In this document: positions 8,562 to 15,398 of the stretch, piece by piece
Position numbering within the stretch: the first letter of the stretch is position 1
Layout: every line of letters begins with the position of its first letter
Source: DASTPP01 sp035762175
Lineage (GTDB): Bacteria; Myxococcota_A; Polyangia; Polyangiales; Polyangiaceae
Assembly (NCBI GenBank): GCA_035762175.1
Contig: DASTPP010000241.1
Span: 1-24,396 of the forward strand
DNA: 24,396 nt
Direction: 5' to 3'
Made by a program: the position numbers and the translations under genes
Notes under the pieces: model-generated
The model's input: the letters and a program-made list of their open reading frames with translations, nothing else
Database searches by the model: none
Told to the model about the DNA's origin: nothing

Positions 8562-9782
8562 TTAGACCGTGCCCCGTACTTTCGTGCGGGGCGCGAACCC
8601 CAGCGCCTCGGCCTGCGTCGCGTTCGCCTCGCCGCGGCGCCAGAGCAGCGCGTCGAGCGCGTAGTGCGTCGCCTGCGGCAGCGCCAAGAGCGGCACGACG
8701 AGGTGGGCGAGGCCGCCCACCTCGACCTCGGGCAAGAGGCCGAAGAGCCAAGGGCGCTCGTGCCACACGAGCCTATCCCAAGCCATCTCTTCGAGGAAGG
8801 CGAGCAGCACGAGCGAGCCGGCGAAGGCGCCGAAGCCGAGGCCCGCGACGCGCCCGGCCGGCGTGCGGGGCGAGCGGGCGCGGCCCGCCTTCGCGTAGGC
8901 CCAGAGCAGCGCGACGTAGGGCACGCCGTGCGGCAGCACGTTCATCAGCGTGAAGGTCACGTCGTCGGGCGCGAGCACGACGCCGCCGTACCAGGCGAAG
9001 GCCGTCGAGGCGACGAGCGCCACCTTGCCCGCCGCGAGCGGCGCCCCCCGCGCGACGCGGTACGCGTGAAAGGCGGCGAAGGCCAAGAGCGCGAGGGCAA
9101 AGACGCCCTTGGCGAGCGGGGCGAGCGGGGCGAGGCGGCCGAGATCGACGAAGTCGCCCGGCAGAAACCACGCGAAGGGCCGGGGCAGCGAGACGTGCCA
9201 CAAGAAGATCGGCACGCCCGTCGCCGCGTAGAGCGCGAGCCCGTCGACGAAGCGATCGGCCCGCCCCGTCGTGCGGGCGCGCGCCCGGTAGACCGCCGCC
9301 CAGCCGAGCTGCTGGCGCACGAAGTGCAGCACCGCCGCGTACGCGAGCACCCGCCAGAAGAGCGCCGGCGAGCGCGCGTGCAACAGCACCCCCGCCGCCC
9401 AGCAGGCGAGCGGCACCCCGAGGTAGCGCGCCGGGCGCCGCGCGAGCTCGGCCGGGTCGAGGTAGGTGCGAAAAATCGTCGACCAGACATGCGCGACGTC
9501 GACGCCCAGCACGAAGAAGAGCCAGCCCCACTCGGGCAGCGCCCCGCCCGCGCGCCCGCGCACGAGCGCCGCGAGCGCGCAGGCCGCGAAGGCGGGCAGG
9601 GCGAAGACGGCGAGGTCGAGCGCGGGCGACCAGACCCATGGGCCGCCCCAGGGCCCCGCCGCGGCGCCCGACGTCCCACCTTGCGCCGCGCCGCCGCGGG
9701 CCGCCGCGCCGCCCGCGCCACCCCCCTCCCGCGGGAGGGGCGCCAGGGGGGAGGGCCCCGCCGCCCCGCCCGCCGCGCTCAC
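8562..9782 (-). CDS. Histidine-containing multipass membrane protein of unknown function
   Basis: The frame gives 406 residues from a GTG at 9782. The first 50 or so are Gly/Ala-rich low complexity that overlaps a tandem-repeat array and a palindrome (9723-9740). Recognisable protein begins at WVWSPALDLAVFALPAFAA. About 7-9 hydrophobic segments follow. Conserved-looking polar and His motifs sit at membrane edges: DVAHVWSTIFRTYLD, AVLHFVRQQLGW, NVLPHGVPYVALLW and ALPQATHYALDALLWRR. His pairs in membrane helices suggest metal or heme binding, as in desaturase-like or carotenoid-cleaving enzymes, but I do not recognise the family. It is the last gene of the operon that starts at 14002 and follows the FAD oxidoreductase directly, so a joint redox role is possible. 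Confidence 0.75.
   Translation of the reverse strand: MSAAGGAAGPSPLAPLPREGGGAGGAAARGGAAQGGTSGAAAGPWGGPWVWSPALDLAVFALPAFAACALAALVRGRAGGALPEWGWLFFVLGVDVAHVWSTIFRTYLDPAELARRPARYLGVPLACWAAGVLLHARSPALFWRVLAYAAVLHFVRQQLGWAAVYRARARTTGRADRFVDGLALYAATGVPIFLWHVSLPRPFAWFLPGDFVDLGRLAPLAPLAKGVFALALLAFAAFHAYRVARGAPLAAGKVALVASTAFAWYGGVVLAPDDVTFTLMNVLPHGVPYVALLWAYAKAGRARSPRTPAGRVAGLGFGAFAGSLVLLAFLEEMAWDRLVWHERPWLFGLLPEVEVGGLAHLVVPLLALPQATHYALDALLWRRGEANATQAEALGFAPRTKVRGTV
9723..9740. repeat. 18-bp perfect palindrome inside the membrane-protein reading frame
   Basis: CCCCTCCCGCGGGAGGGG reads the same on both strands. On the minus strand it and its flanks give the PLAPLPREG peptide, part of the low-complexity N-terminus of the membrane protein. 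Similar palindromes are frequent intergenic elements, which suggests this 5' end of the gene was built from repeat DNA. Confidence 0.6.
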
Positions 9783-9882
9783 GGCCCCGCCCCGCCCGCC
9801 GCGCTCACGGCCCCGACCGTCGCGCTCACGGCCCCACCTCGCCCGTCGCGCTCACGGCCCCGCCCGCCGCGCTCACGGCCCC
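9775..9882. repeat. Five-copy array of a 14-bp stop/start motif
   Basis: The 14-mer GCGCTCACGGCCCC (minus strand GGGGCCGTGAGCGC) occurs exactly five times, starting at 9775, 9801, 9822, 9848 and 9869. The steps alternate 26, 21, 26, 21, so there is a 47-bp higher-order period. Each copy contains GTGA on the minus strand. The copy at 9869 holds the TGA of the FAD oxidoreductase (9873-9875), and the copy at 9775 holds the GTG start of the membrane protein (9782-9780). Confidence 0.85.
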
Positions 9883-11522
9883 GCCTCGCCCGGCCCCGCC
9901 TCGCCCGGACGCAGGGCGGCGAGCGCCTCGTCGGCGGCCCGCACCCCGTGCGCGAAGGCCTCTTCGAAGAGCGCCATGCCCGACAGATCGCTGTGGGCCA
10001 TGTGCACGCGCCCGTAGGGCCGGCGGGCCTCGGCCCGCTCGGGCCCCCAGACGAGCCCCGGGCGCGGCTGCACCATCGCGTGGCCCCAGCGCCAGACGTC
10101 GACGCGCTCGACCAGCCGGTCGAGCCCCCGGTGCGCGGGGCGCAGGTCGGCGAGCACCGCGTCGCTGAGCGAGGCGTGGTCGGCCTCGAAGAGACGGCGC
10201 CGGCCGACGCCCGGGTCGGCGTCGACGTAGGGGTAATAGTACGTGAGCACCGTCGGGCCCGCGTCGACGTGGGCCTGGTGGGTCGCGACCACGTAGCCGA
10301 GCGAGGGGCTATCATAAAGGACGTTGTCCCACGCGAGGTGCGCGCCGGGGCCCTCGGGGTGGGCCTTGAGGTGCAGGTTGGCGACCATCCAGGCGCCGTA
10401 GCGGAAGGCCGCGGGCCAGGCGGGGCGCGCCTCGCGCACGTGGCGCAAGACGCGCGGGGCGAGGAACTTGGGCAGCGCGAAGACGACGCGCTCGGCCTCG
10501 TAGCGCACGAGCTCGTTGCGCCCGGCGTCGAGCGCGAGCACCTCGGCCCGCTCGGGCACCGAGGCGACGTCGAGCACGAGCGCGCCCGTGCGCAGCGCCC
10601 CCGCGGGCAGCGCCGCGGCGAGGTGGCGCACGAGCCGCCCGTTGCCCTCGGGCCAGGCGAGCAGCGGCGCCGCCCCCTCCCCGGGCTCGGCGACGCGCGA
10701 GGCGAAGTAGAAGAGCCCCGCCCAGGCGCTCGTGTCGTCGAGCCGCAGGCCGTAGTCGTCGCGGCAGGCGTAGTCGACCCACCAGCGCAGCCAGCGCCCG
10801 CGCCCGAGCCCCTTCGACGCGAGCCAGTCGGCCATCGTCATGCGGTCGAGCGCGCGCAGGTCGGCGTCGTCCGAGCTGCGGTCGAGCGGCGAGTCGAAGG
10901 CGCGCCGCCCCCGCCCGTCGCGCAGGCCCGCGAGCGCGTCGACCTCGCGCCGGAAGCGCTCGAGCTCGCCCGCGTCTTCGGGCGCTAGCGCCGCGCGCGG
11001 CGGCAGCCCCTCGTGCCAGCGCCCCGCGTAGAACACCCGCTCTTCGGGGTCGCGCACGAGCTGCTCTTCGCGCCCGACGGGCTCGCCCCCCCCGCCCTCG
11101 AGCGCCCCCATCTCGCGCAAGAGCGCGACGAGCGCCGCGTTGTCGCCGCGGGGCAGCGGCAGGTAGTGCGCCCCCCAGGGGTAGGGCGTCACGGGCCCCT
11201 CGCCGGAGCGCGAGGTGCCCCCCTCGCGCCCGTCGAGCTCGAGCACCAGAACGTCGCGCTCGCCCCGCCGCACGAGCTGCCAGGCCGCCGCGAGGCCGCT
11301 CGGCCCCGCGCCCACGACGACCACGCGCCGCCGCTCGCTCCGCGTCGGCTCGCCGTAGGGGGGCCCGGCGTCGCGCAGCCGGTGCCCGAGCGCCGCCGGC
11401 GGCCCGAGCAGCGCCCCCGGCGGCGCCCGGAAGGGCCGCCCGCACGCGAGCTCGGCCGCGCACGCGCCCACCATGCCGCCCAAGAAGGCGCGGCGCTCGG
11501 GGCGCGCGGGCGCGTCGGTCAC
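9873..11522 (-). CDS. Tat-exported FAD-dependent amine-oxidase-like oxidoreductase
   Basis: This 549-residue protein starts at a GTG (11522-11520) inside a 4-nt GTGA overlap with the lipoprotein gene. The N-terminus MTDAPARPERRAFLGG has a twin-arginine motif. It is followed by a short Ala/Gly segment with two possible lipobox cysteines (VGAC, Cys21; LAC, Cys27), so it may be a Tat lipoprotein. Next is the Rossmann FAD motif VVVVGAGPSGLAAAW with the distal acidic residue in LVLELDGREGG. The body resembles flavin-containing amine oxidases and phytoene-desaturase-like proteins. The C-terminal GRVHMAHSDLSGMALFEEAF is the usual last FAD-contacting stretch. Substrate is unknown. The location would be periplasmic or envelope, unusual for this fold. 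It is translationally coupled to its upstream neighbour and followed by a membrane protein. Confidence 0.85.
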   Translation of the reverse strand: MTDAPARPERRAFLGGMVGACAAELACGRPFRAPPGALLGPPAALGHRLRDAGPPYGEPTRSERRRVVVVGAGPSGLAAAWQLVRRGERDVLVLELDGREGGTSRSGEGPVTPYPWGAHYLPLPRGDNAALVALLREMGALEGGGGEPVGREEQLVRDPEERVFYAGRWHEGLPPRAALAPEDAGELERFRREVDALAGLRDGRGRRAFDSPLDRSSDDADLRALDRMTMADWLASKGLGRGRWLRWWVDYACRDDYGLRLDDTSAWAGLFYFASRVAEPGEGAAPLLAWPEGNGRLVRHLAAALPAGALRTGALVLDVASVPERAEVLALDAGRNELVRYEAERVVFALPKFLAPRVLRHVREARPAWPAAFRYGAWMVANLHLKAHPEGPGAHLAWDNVLYDSPSLGYVVATHQAHVDAGPTVLTYYYPYVDADPGVGRRRLFEADHASLSDAVLADLRPAHRGLDRLVERVDVWRWGHAMVQPRPGLVWGPERAEARRPYGRVHMAHSDLSGMALFEEAFAHGVRAADEALAALRPGEAGPGEAGP

Positions 11523-12001
11523 TTGCGCTGCAGCCGGTTCAAGTCGACGTTCTCTTCCCAGTTGGCGTCGTAGCCGTCGTAATGAACGCGGTAGCGCTCG
11601 CCCCCGAGCACGGCCACGATCGTACCGGGGTAGTAGGCGCCCTTCCAATCGATTTTGACCCGGTCGCCCACCTTGTAAAGGCTCGGCGGCGCCCCCTGCG
11701 CGCTGCCCGCCACCCGGGCGCGCACCTTCGGCGGCGGCGGGGGGTGGCGCGGGGTGCCGCTGACCCGGCCCTTGATGCGCGTCGCCGGCACGCTCTCGTC
11801 CCAGACCGAGTCGTAGCCCTCGTAGTGCACCCGAAAGCGCCCCGGCGACTCGACCACCAGCACCGAGGCCGGGTACTCGGCCCCCTCCCAGTCGACCAGC
11901 ACCCGGTCGCCCACGCGGTAGGGCCGCGAGCAGCCGGCGAGCGCGAGCGCGAGCAGGAGGGGCGCGAGGCGCCAGATCGGTCGGGGCGGGGGGCCGTTCA
12001 T
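11519..12001 (-). CDS. Lipoprotein with two Tudor-knot/chromo-barrel-like domains
   Basis: This 160-residue protein starts at ATG 12001. It has a positive/hydrophobic signal sequence and a lipobox ALAGC with Cys24. Two homologous units of about 50 residues follow. The first begins YRVGDRVLVDWEGAEYPASV and continues through FRVHYEGYDSVWDESVP (about 27-76). The second begins YKVGDRVKIDWKGAYYPGTI and continues through YRVHYDGYDANWEENV (about 108-157). The pattern V-GD-V-W-G--Y-A-V, then H-YEGYD--W-E-V is that of Tudor-knot/chromo-barrel folds, better known from eukaryotic chromatin readers. Such lipoproteins occur in myxobacteria, where no ligand is established. A Pro-rich linker joins the units. 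Its TGA overlaps the start of the FAD oxidoreductase. Confidence 0.85.
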   Translation of the reverse strand: MNGPPPRPIWRLAPLLLALALAGCSRPYRVGDRVLVDWEGAEYPASVLVVESPGRFRVHYEGYDSVWDESVPATRIKGRVSGTPRHPPPPPKVRARVAGSAQGAPPSLYKVGDRVKIDWKGAYYPGTIVAVLGGERYRVHYDGYDANWEENVDLNRLQRK

Positions 12002-12041
12002 GGCGAGGCGCGGGGCCCGGGCCGGGGCGGCGGGCGCCGGC

Positions 12042-13115
12042 TCAGCGCGCGAGGCGGAAGCCGGCGCGCTCGGCGACCTCGGGCCGCTCGGAGAGCCAAC
12101 GCTCGACCCGCTCGCGGGTCGTGCGATACGCATACTCGAGGATCGTTCGCCGGTTGGCAAAGCTCGCGGGGTTCGAGAGAAAGAGCGTCGTGTCGGTCGC
12201 CTGCGGCCGCAAGACCAGCACCCGCTCGCCCCGCCGGCCGAGCCGCGCGATCTGGTCGTCGAGCCGCGCCGCCGCCCCGAGCCGGAAGGCCTGGCTGTAG
12301 ACCCAGAGCGCCCCCTTGTCGCGCAGGCTGCGCCCCCGCCCGTGGCCCGTCGGCACGCTCGAGCCGTGCGTGTCGACCGGCACCAGCGGGTGCACCACCA
12401 CCACGACCTCGGCCCCCGCGTCGAGCGCCAGATCGAGGTGCGCCACCGACGCGAGCCCCCCGTCGAGAAAGTGCCGCTCGCCGATGCGCACCGGCGAGTA
12501 AAGCAAGGGCAGCGCCATGCTCGCCGTGCACGCCAGGCTGACGGGTACGTCTTGCTCGCCTTCGGCGCCGAACACGACCCGGCGCGCCGCGTCGAGGTCA
12601 TACGCCGGGATGCGCAAGGGCCGGGGCATCGCCCGAAAGCTGTTCGGGATGCCCCGCCGCAGGAAGGTCTCGGCGAGCAGCCGCTCGTAGGCGTCGAGCG
12701 TGAAGAGGCCGGCGGGCAGCGAGTCGACGAAGCGGTCGAGCTGCTCCCACAGGTCGTTCGGCAGCGGCGCCGGCGTGCGCGACCAGAGGCTCGCCGAGCC
12801 GTGGCGCAGCGCCCCCCAGGCGCTGACCAGCGTGCGCCGCCACTCGTCGAGGTCGGTGCGCAACAGGTGGTTACGCTGCAGCGGGAAGTACGGGTCCGCC
12901 GGGTCGAGCAGCGAGCGGTAGAGCCGCCGCGCGTTCGCCCCGCCCGCGAGCGCCGCCGCCACCGACGCGCCCGAGGCGACGCCGACGTACAGGTCGAAGG
13001 CCGAGGGGTCGAGCCCCTCGACCACGTCGCCGAGCGCGGCGAGCGCGCCGACCTGGTACATCGCCCCGGTCACCCCCCCACCGGTCAGGCAGAGCGCCAA
13101 GGTCGGCCGGCTCAC
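12042..13115 (-). CDS. Patatin-like phospholipase-family protein with altered nucleophile elbow
   Basis: This 357-residue protein starts at GTG 13115-13113, overlapping the CPBP-protease stop by 4 nt (GTGA). The oxyanion loop GGGVTGAMYQ (residues 12-21) and the DGG motif of the catalytic Asp (HFLDGGLASVAHL) are both present, so the fold is clear. The nucleophile elbow should read G-x-S-x-G (as in VGVSAGS of relatives), but here it is VGVASGAS. Ala47 occupies the serine position and Ser48 follows it. Activity may be lost, or Ser48 may serve. The frame is open upstream, but that sequence is the shadow of the protease gene. It would act on acyl esters of lipids or polyesters if active. It lies between a membrane protease and a lipoprotein in one operon. 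Confidence 0.85.
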   Translation of the reverse strand: MSRPTLALCLTGGGVTGAMYQVGALAALGDVVEGLDPSAFDLYVGVASGASVAAALAGGANARRLYRSLLDPADPYFPLQRNHLLRTDLDEWRRTLVSAWGALRHGSASLWSRTPAPLPNDLWEQLDRFVDSLPAGLFTLDAYERLLAETFLRRGIPNSFRAMPRPLRIPAYDLDAARRVVFGAEGEQDVPVSLACTASMALPLLYSPVRIGERHFLDGGLASVAHLDLALDAGAEVVVVVHPLVPVDTHGSSVPTGHGRGRSLRDKGALWVYSQAFRLGAAARLDDQIARLGRRGERVLVLRPQATDTTLFLSNPASFANRRTILEYAYRTTRERVERWLSERPEVAERAGFRLAR

Positions 13116-14002
13116 GGGCGGTCGCCCTCCTGCGCCTCGCGCGCGAGCCCGCTGCGCCGGCCGAGCAGGTGCGCGAGCAGCAGGCCCATCAGCGTCAGCG
13201 CCGTCGCCCCGAGCCCCTCCCAGAGCGGCAAGAGCGGCTCGGGCTCGTCGAAGCGCACGTCGCCCCGCAGGAGCTCGAAGGTGGTGACGCCGTTGAAGGC
13301 CGCGTGCGCGATGAGCGAGGGCACGAGCGAGCCCGAGCTCGCCCGCAGCGCGCCCAGCACCAGCCCGCTCGGCAAGACGTGCACGAAGGCCCGCGGGTTC
13401 ATGTGCGAGAAGGTGAAGAGCAGCGCCGTCACCACCACCACCCAGCCCGGGGCGAGCCCGCCCCGCGCGAGCAACCGGAAGAGCGCGCCCCGGAAGAGCA
13501 TCTCTTCGGCCAGCGGCACCACCGCCACCGTGAGCGCCGCGAACGCCACCCGGTAGCCGAGCTGCGGCGGGGGTATCAGCGAGCGCATCGCCTCGATCTC
13601 GGCGGGCGAGAGCGGAAAGCGCCGCTCGACCCAGCCGCTCGCCCACGAGGCGGCGACGAGCGTCAGCACCCCGACGGCCGCGGCGAGCAGGTAAAAGAGC
13701 GGGTGCGTGCGCCGCACCGACACCGCCTCGGCCGTGGGGCGCGAGGGCGAGTGCAGCCGCACGAGCGCGTAGGTCGCCAGCGAGAAGGCGAGCGCCGCGC
13801 AGGCGTTGGCGTTGACCAGGTCGAAGGCGGCGCCCGGGCGCAGCGCCTGCGAGAGCCCGAGCACGCCCCAGACCAGCAGGGTCGAGAACAGCCACCAGGT
13901 GATCGCGGCCGGCAGCGAGAGCGGCCGGTCGCTGTCGGGCAGGCCCTCGGGCTGCGAAGGGGGGGGGTCGCTCGGGCGTGCCACGGGCCGGGGAAGGGGC
14001 AA
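13112..14002 (-). CDS. CPBP-family (CAAX/Rce1-like) intramembrane metalloprotease
   Basis: This 296-residue protein has about eight hydrophobic segments and the three CPBP motifs. These are EEMLFRG (the glutamate pair plus Arg), FSHMNP, and HAAFNG near the C-terminus. Those residues form the Glu/His active site of Rce1-like proteases within the membrane. The bacterial members process or scaffold peptides, for example in bacteriocin self-protection, and the substrate here is unknown. The start is uncertain. A TTG at 14002 gives the longest form and a GTG at 13984 is an alternative; neither has a good ribosome-binding site. It is the first gene of the five-gene operon ending at 8562. Confidence 0.88.
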   Translation of the reverse strand: MPLPRPVARPSDPPPSQPEGLPDSDRPLSLPAAITWWLFSTLLVWGVLGLSQALRPGAAFDLVNANACAALAFSLATYALVRLHSPSRPTAEAVSVRRTHPLFYLLAAAVGVLTLVAASWASGWVERRFPLSPAEIEAMRSLIPPPQLGYRVAFAALTVAVVPLAEEMLFRGALFRLLARGGLAPGWVVVVTALLFTFSHMNPRAFVHVLPSGLVLGALRASSGSLVPSLIAHAAFNGVTTFELLRGDVRFDEPEPLLPLWEGLGATALTLMGLLLAHLLGRRSGLAREAQEGDRP

Positions 14003-14109
14003 AGAGAGAGGAGCCCGGACCTAATAGCGCGCCCGCGCCCCCCGCGAGTCTTTTTTTTGCCCGAAACGCCCCCGGGCCGGCCCGAGGGCCGCGCCCGGCC
14101 CGCCGCGTG

Positions 14110-14138
14110 CCCCCCCCGGCGCTCCGTTCCGGGGGGGG
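14110..14138. other. C8GG/CCG8 hairpin in the gap after the recombinase-like gene
   Basis: CCCCCCCCGG (14110-14119) pairs perfectly with CCGGGGGGGG (14129-14138) around a 9-nt loop. It is about 20 nt past the end of the minus-strand recombinase-like gene and before the next minus-strand gene, so it could end that transcript. No T tract follows on the minus strand; the T8 at 14051-14058 lies on the plus strand and reads as A8 in the direction of transcription. Confidence 0.4.
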
Positions 14139-14157
14139 TTGCGCGGGCCGGGGCGCG

Positions 14158-14985
14158 TCAGCGCACCCGCCGGCCCTGCTTCAGCTTCTCGACCAGGCGC
14201 CGCGGCGGCGTGGGCGCGCGGCTCGTCTCGCGCTTGGCCGGGATGTCATAGCCGCGCTCGTCTTCGTCTTCGCGCGTCTTCTTGCGCCCGCCGTGCACGA
14301 TTTCGAACACGCGCGTCATGCCGATGGGCCGGCCCGTGCGCGTCGTCGCGCCCATGTCGTGCAGGTAGTCGACGATCTCGCGCAGCTTGTAGCCCTGCGC
14401 CCGCATGTGCCGCACCACCGCCACCACGTTCTGCTCGTAGTCGTCGGGCTCGAGCGCGTGGCCGGTGCGCCCCTTCTTGTAGCCCCAGGGCCGGTTGCCC
14501 GGCTTCGGGGCCGCCTGCGCCACGCGCACCCGCACCTTCCAGGAGAGGCGCTCGTACTCGTCGAGCGCCGCGTTGAACCGCGCGAGCGGCACCGACTTCG
14601 CCGGGAACTCTTGCTCGCCCTCGCGCCCGAACGCCGCCCGCAGGCGCGCCCCGGCCTGCGCCACCATCCGCTCGATGATGGTGAAGTCGGCCGCGTCGCG
14701 CGCCAGCTGCCGCAGCGACCCGACCACTAGGTCGCTCGCCACCTGCAGCTGCAGCGCCGCCAGCGCCTCGACCAGCGCCTCGCGCGTCGGCAGGGGCTGG
14801 CCCACCGACCCCGGCGCCTCGACGACCCACTGCGCCACCTCGACCCGCTGGCGCGACGCCCACTTGGCGAACGCCTCACGTTGCTGCCCGCTTTCGCGCC
14901 CCCCCTCGGGCTCGTCGCTAATGAAGAGAACGATGGCCCGGGGTCTCTCTCGGGCGCTCGCAAACGCTGAGTGTTTTTTCGGCAT
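14158..14985 (-). CDS. Serine-recombinase (resolvase)-like protein, probably catalytically degenerate
   Basis: This 275-residue protein starts at ATG 14985. Residues about 17-118 follow the resolvase N-terminal domain: IVLFISDEPEGG...SGQQREAFAKWA, then DLVVGSLRQLARD and a helix ending AGARLRAAFG. Residues about 166-235 resemble the recombinase domain (PWGYKKGR..., YKLREIVDYLHDMGATTRTG). Ser23 sits where the nucleophile is expected. However, the Arg two places before it (Y-x-R-V-S in active enzymes) is Phe21, and the LDRLxR motif reads LRQLAR, losing one active-site Arg (Gln93) while keeping Arg96. The protein is also short and lacks the long zinc and coiled-coil region. It may be a DNA-binding relic, a regulator, or a divergent enzyme. 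An AT-rich leader precedes it. No att-like repeats are evident. Confidence 0.7.
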   Translation of the reverse strand: MPKKHSAFASARERPRAIVLFISDEPEGGRESGQQREAFAKWASRQRVEVAQWVVEAPGSVGQPLPTREALVEALAALQLQVASDLVVGSLRQLARDAADFTIIERMVAQAGARLRAAFGREGEQEFPAKSVPLARFNAALDEYERLSWKVRVRVAQAAPKPGNRPWGYKKGRTGHALEPDDYEQNVVAVVRHMRAQGYKLREIVDYLHDMGATTRTGRPIGMTRVFEIVHGGRKKTREDEDERGYDIPAKRETSRAPTPPRRLVEKLKQGRRVR

Positions 14986-15130
14986 GGCTTCTCAACATTC
15001 AAAAAAACCACCTCGCGCACGAAAAATCTAGGGCTTCTTTTTCGCCCTTCGCGCTTTTTCGAGCGCCTTGACGGGCTTCGAAGCTTTCGTATATTTTTGA
15101 AATTTTTGGTGCGACGCGCCCCGGGCAAAC
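14986..15130. other. AT-rich island upstream of the recombinase-like gene
   Basis: This 145-bp stretch is roughly half A/T, with several A and T runs (A7 at 15001-15007 and repeated T5 runs), in a genome segment otherwise above 70 % GC. It is the leader region of the minus-strand recombinase-like gene and also contains a plus-strand promoter (15068-15095). Short frames crossing it look random. Confidence 0.7.
15068..15095 (+). promoter_or_regulatory. Near-consensus sigma70 promoter with no gene downstream
   Basis: TTGACG (15068-15073) and TATATT (15090-15095) each match consensus at five of six positions and are spaced 16 nt apart. The spacer includes the palindrome GCTTCGAAGC (15075-15084). 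This is by far the best promoter in the window. It fires rightward into the tandem repeats at 15198-15337 and then antisense to the 3' end of nadB. No plausible protein gene lies on that strand, so a short non-coding or antisense RNA is the simplest product. Confidence 0.55.
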
Positions 15131-15197
15131 CCTTAAGCCCCCACGCCCGACCACCATCGACGCTTGCCGGGGCCGAAAAGCCCACCCCATAAGCCCC

Positions 15198-15337
15198 GCG
15201 GCGCGCATTGCGCACCCCGCGCTTTACCCCCCGAAGCACGAATCGCGCCCCCCGCGCTTCACCCCCCGCGGCGCGCGGCGCGCCCCCCGCGTTTCAACCC
15301 CCCGAACGCGAATCGCGCGCCCCCGCGGGGTATCCCC
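15198..15337. repeat. Four tandem imperfect 35-bp repeats
   Basis: The units are 15198-15232, 15233-15267, 15268-15303 and 15304-15337 (35, 35, 36 and 34 bp). They share a core CGCnCCCCGCG(C/T)TT followed by a pyrimidine-rich CCCCC end. Units 1 and 3 begin GCGGCGCGC, and units 2 and 4 begin GAA and contain ACGAATCGCG or GCGAATCGCG, so the true period may be a 70-bp pair. The length is not a multiple of three, arguing against coding. The array lies between the AT-rich promoter island and the 3' end of nadB. Confidence 0.75.
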
Positions 15338-15398
15338 TCGGCGGGGGCGCCGCGCCAGGCGGCTCGCGGCCCCCGAGTTGCCCGGCGCAGCCCCCGCC

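Noticed and set aside
8520..10988. 822-residue plus-strand frame opposite the membrane-protein and oxidoreductase genes
   Set aside because: It is antisense to two genes with clear protein features and is rich in Arg, His, Glu and Ala without any motif.
14051..14058. T8 run as an intrinsic terminator
   Set aside because: The genes here are on the minus strand, where the run reads as A8, and it is not preceded by a stem on the plus strand.
15198..15337. Possible CRISPR array
   Set aside because: The units are contiguous, imperfect 35-bp tandem repeats without distinct spacers, and no cas genes are present.
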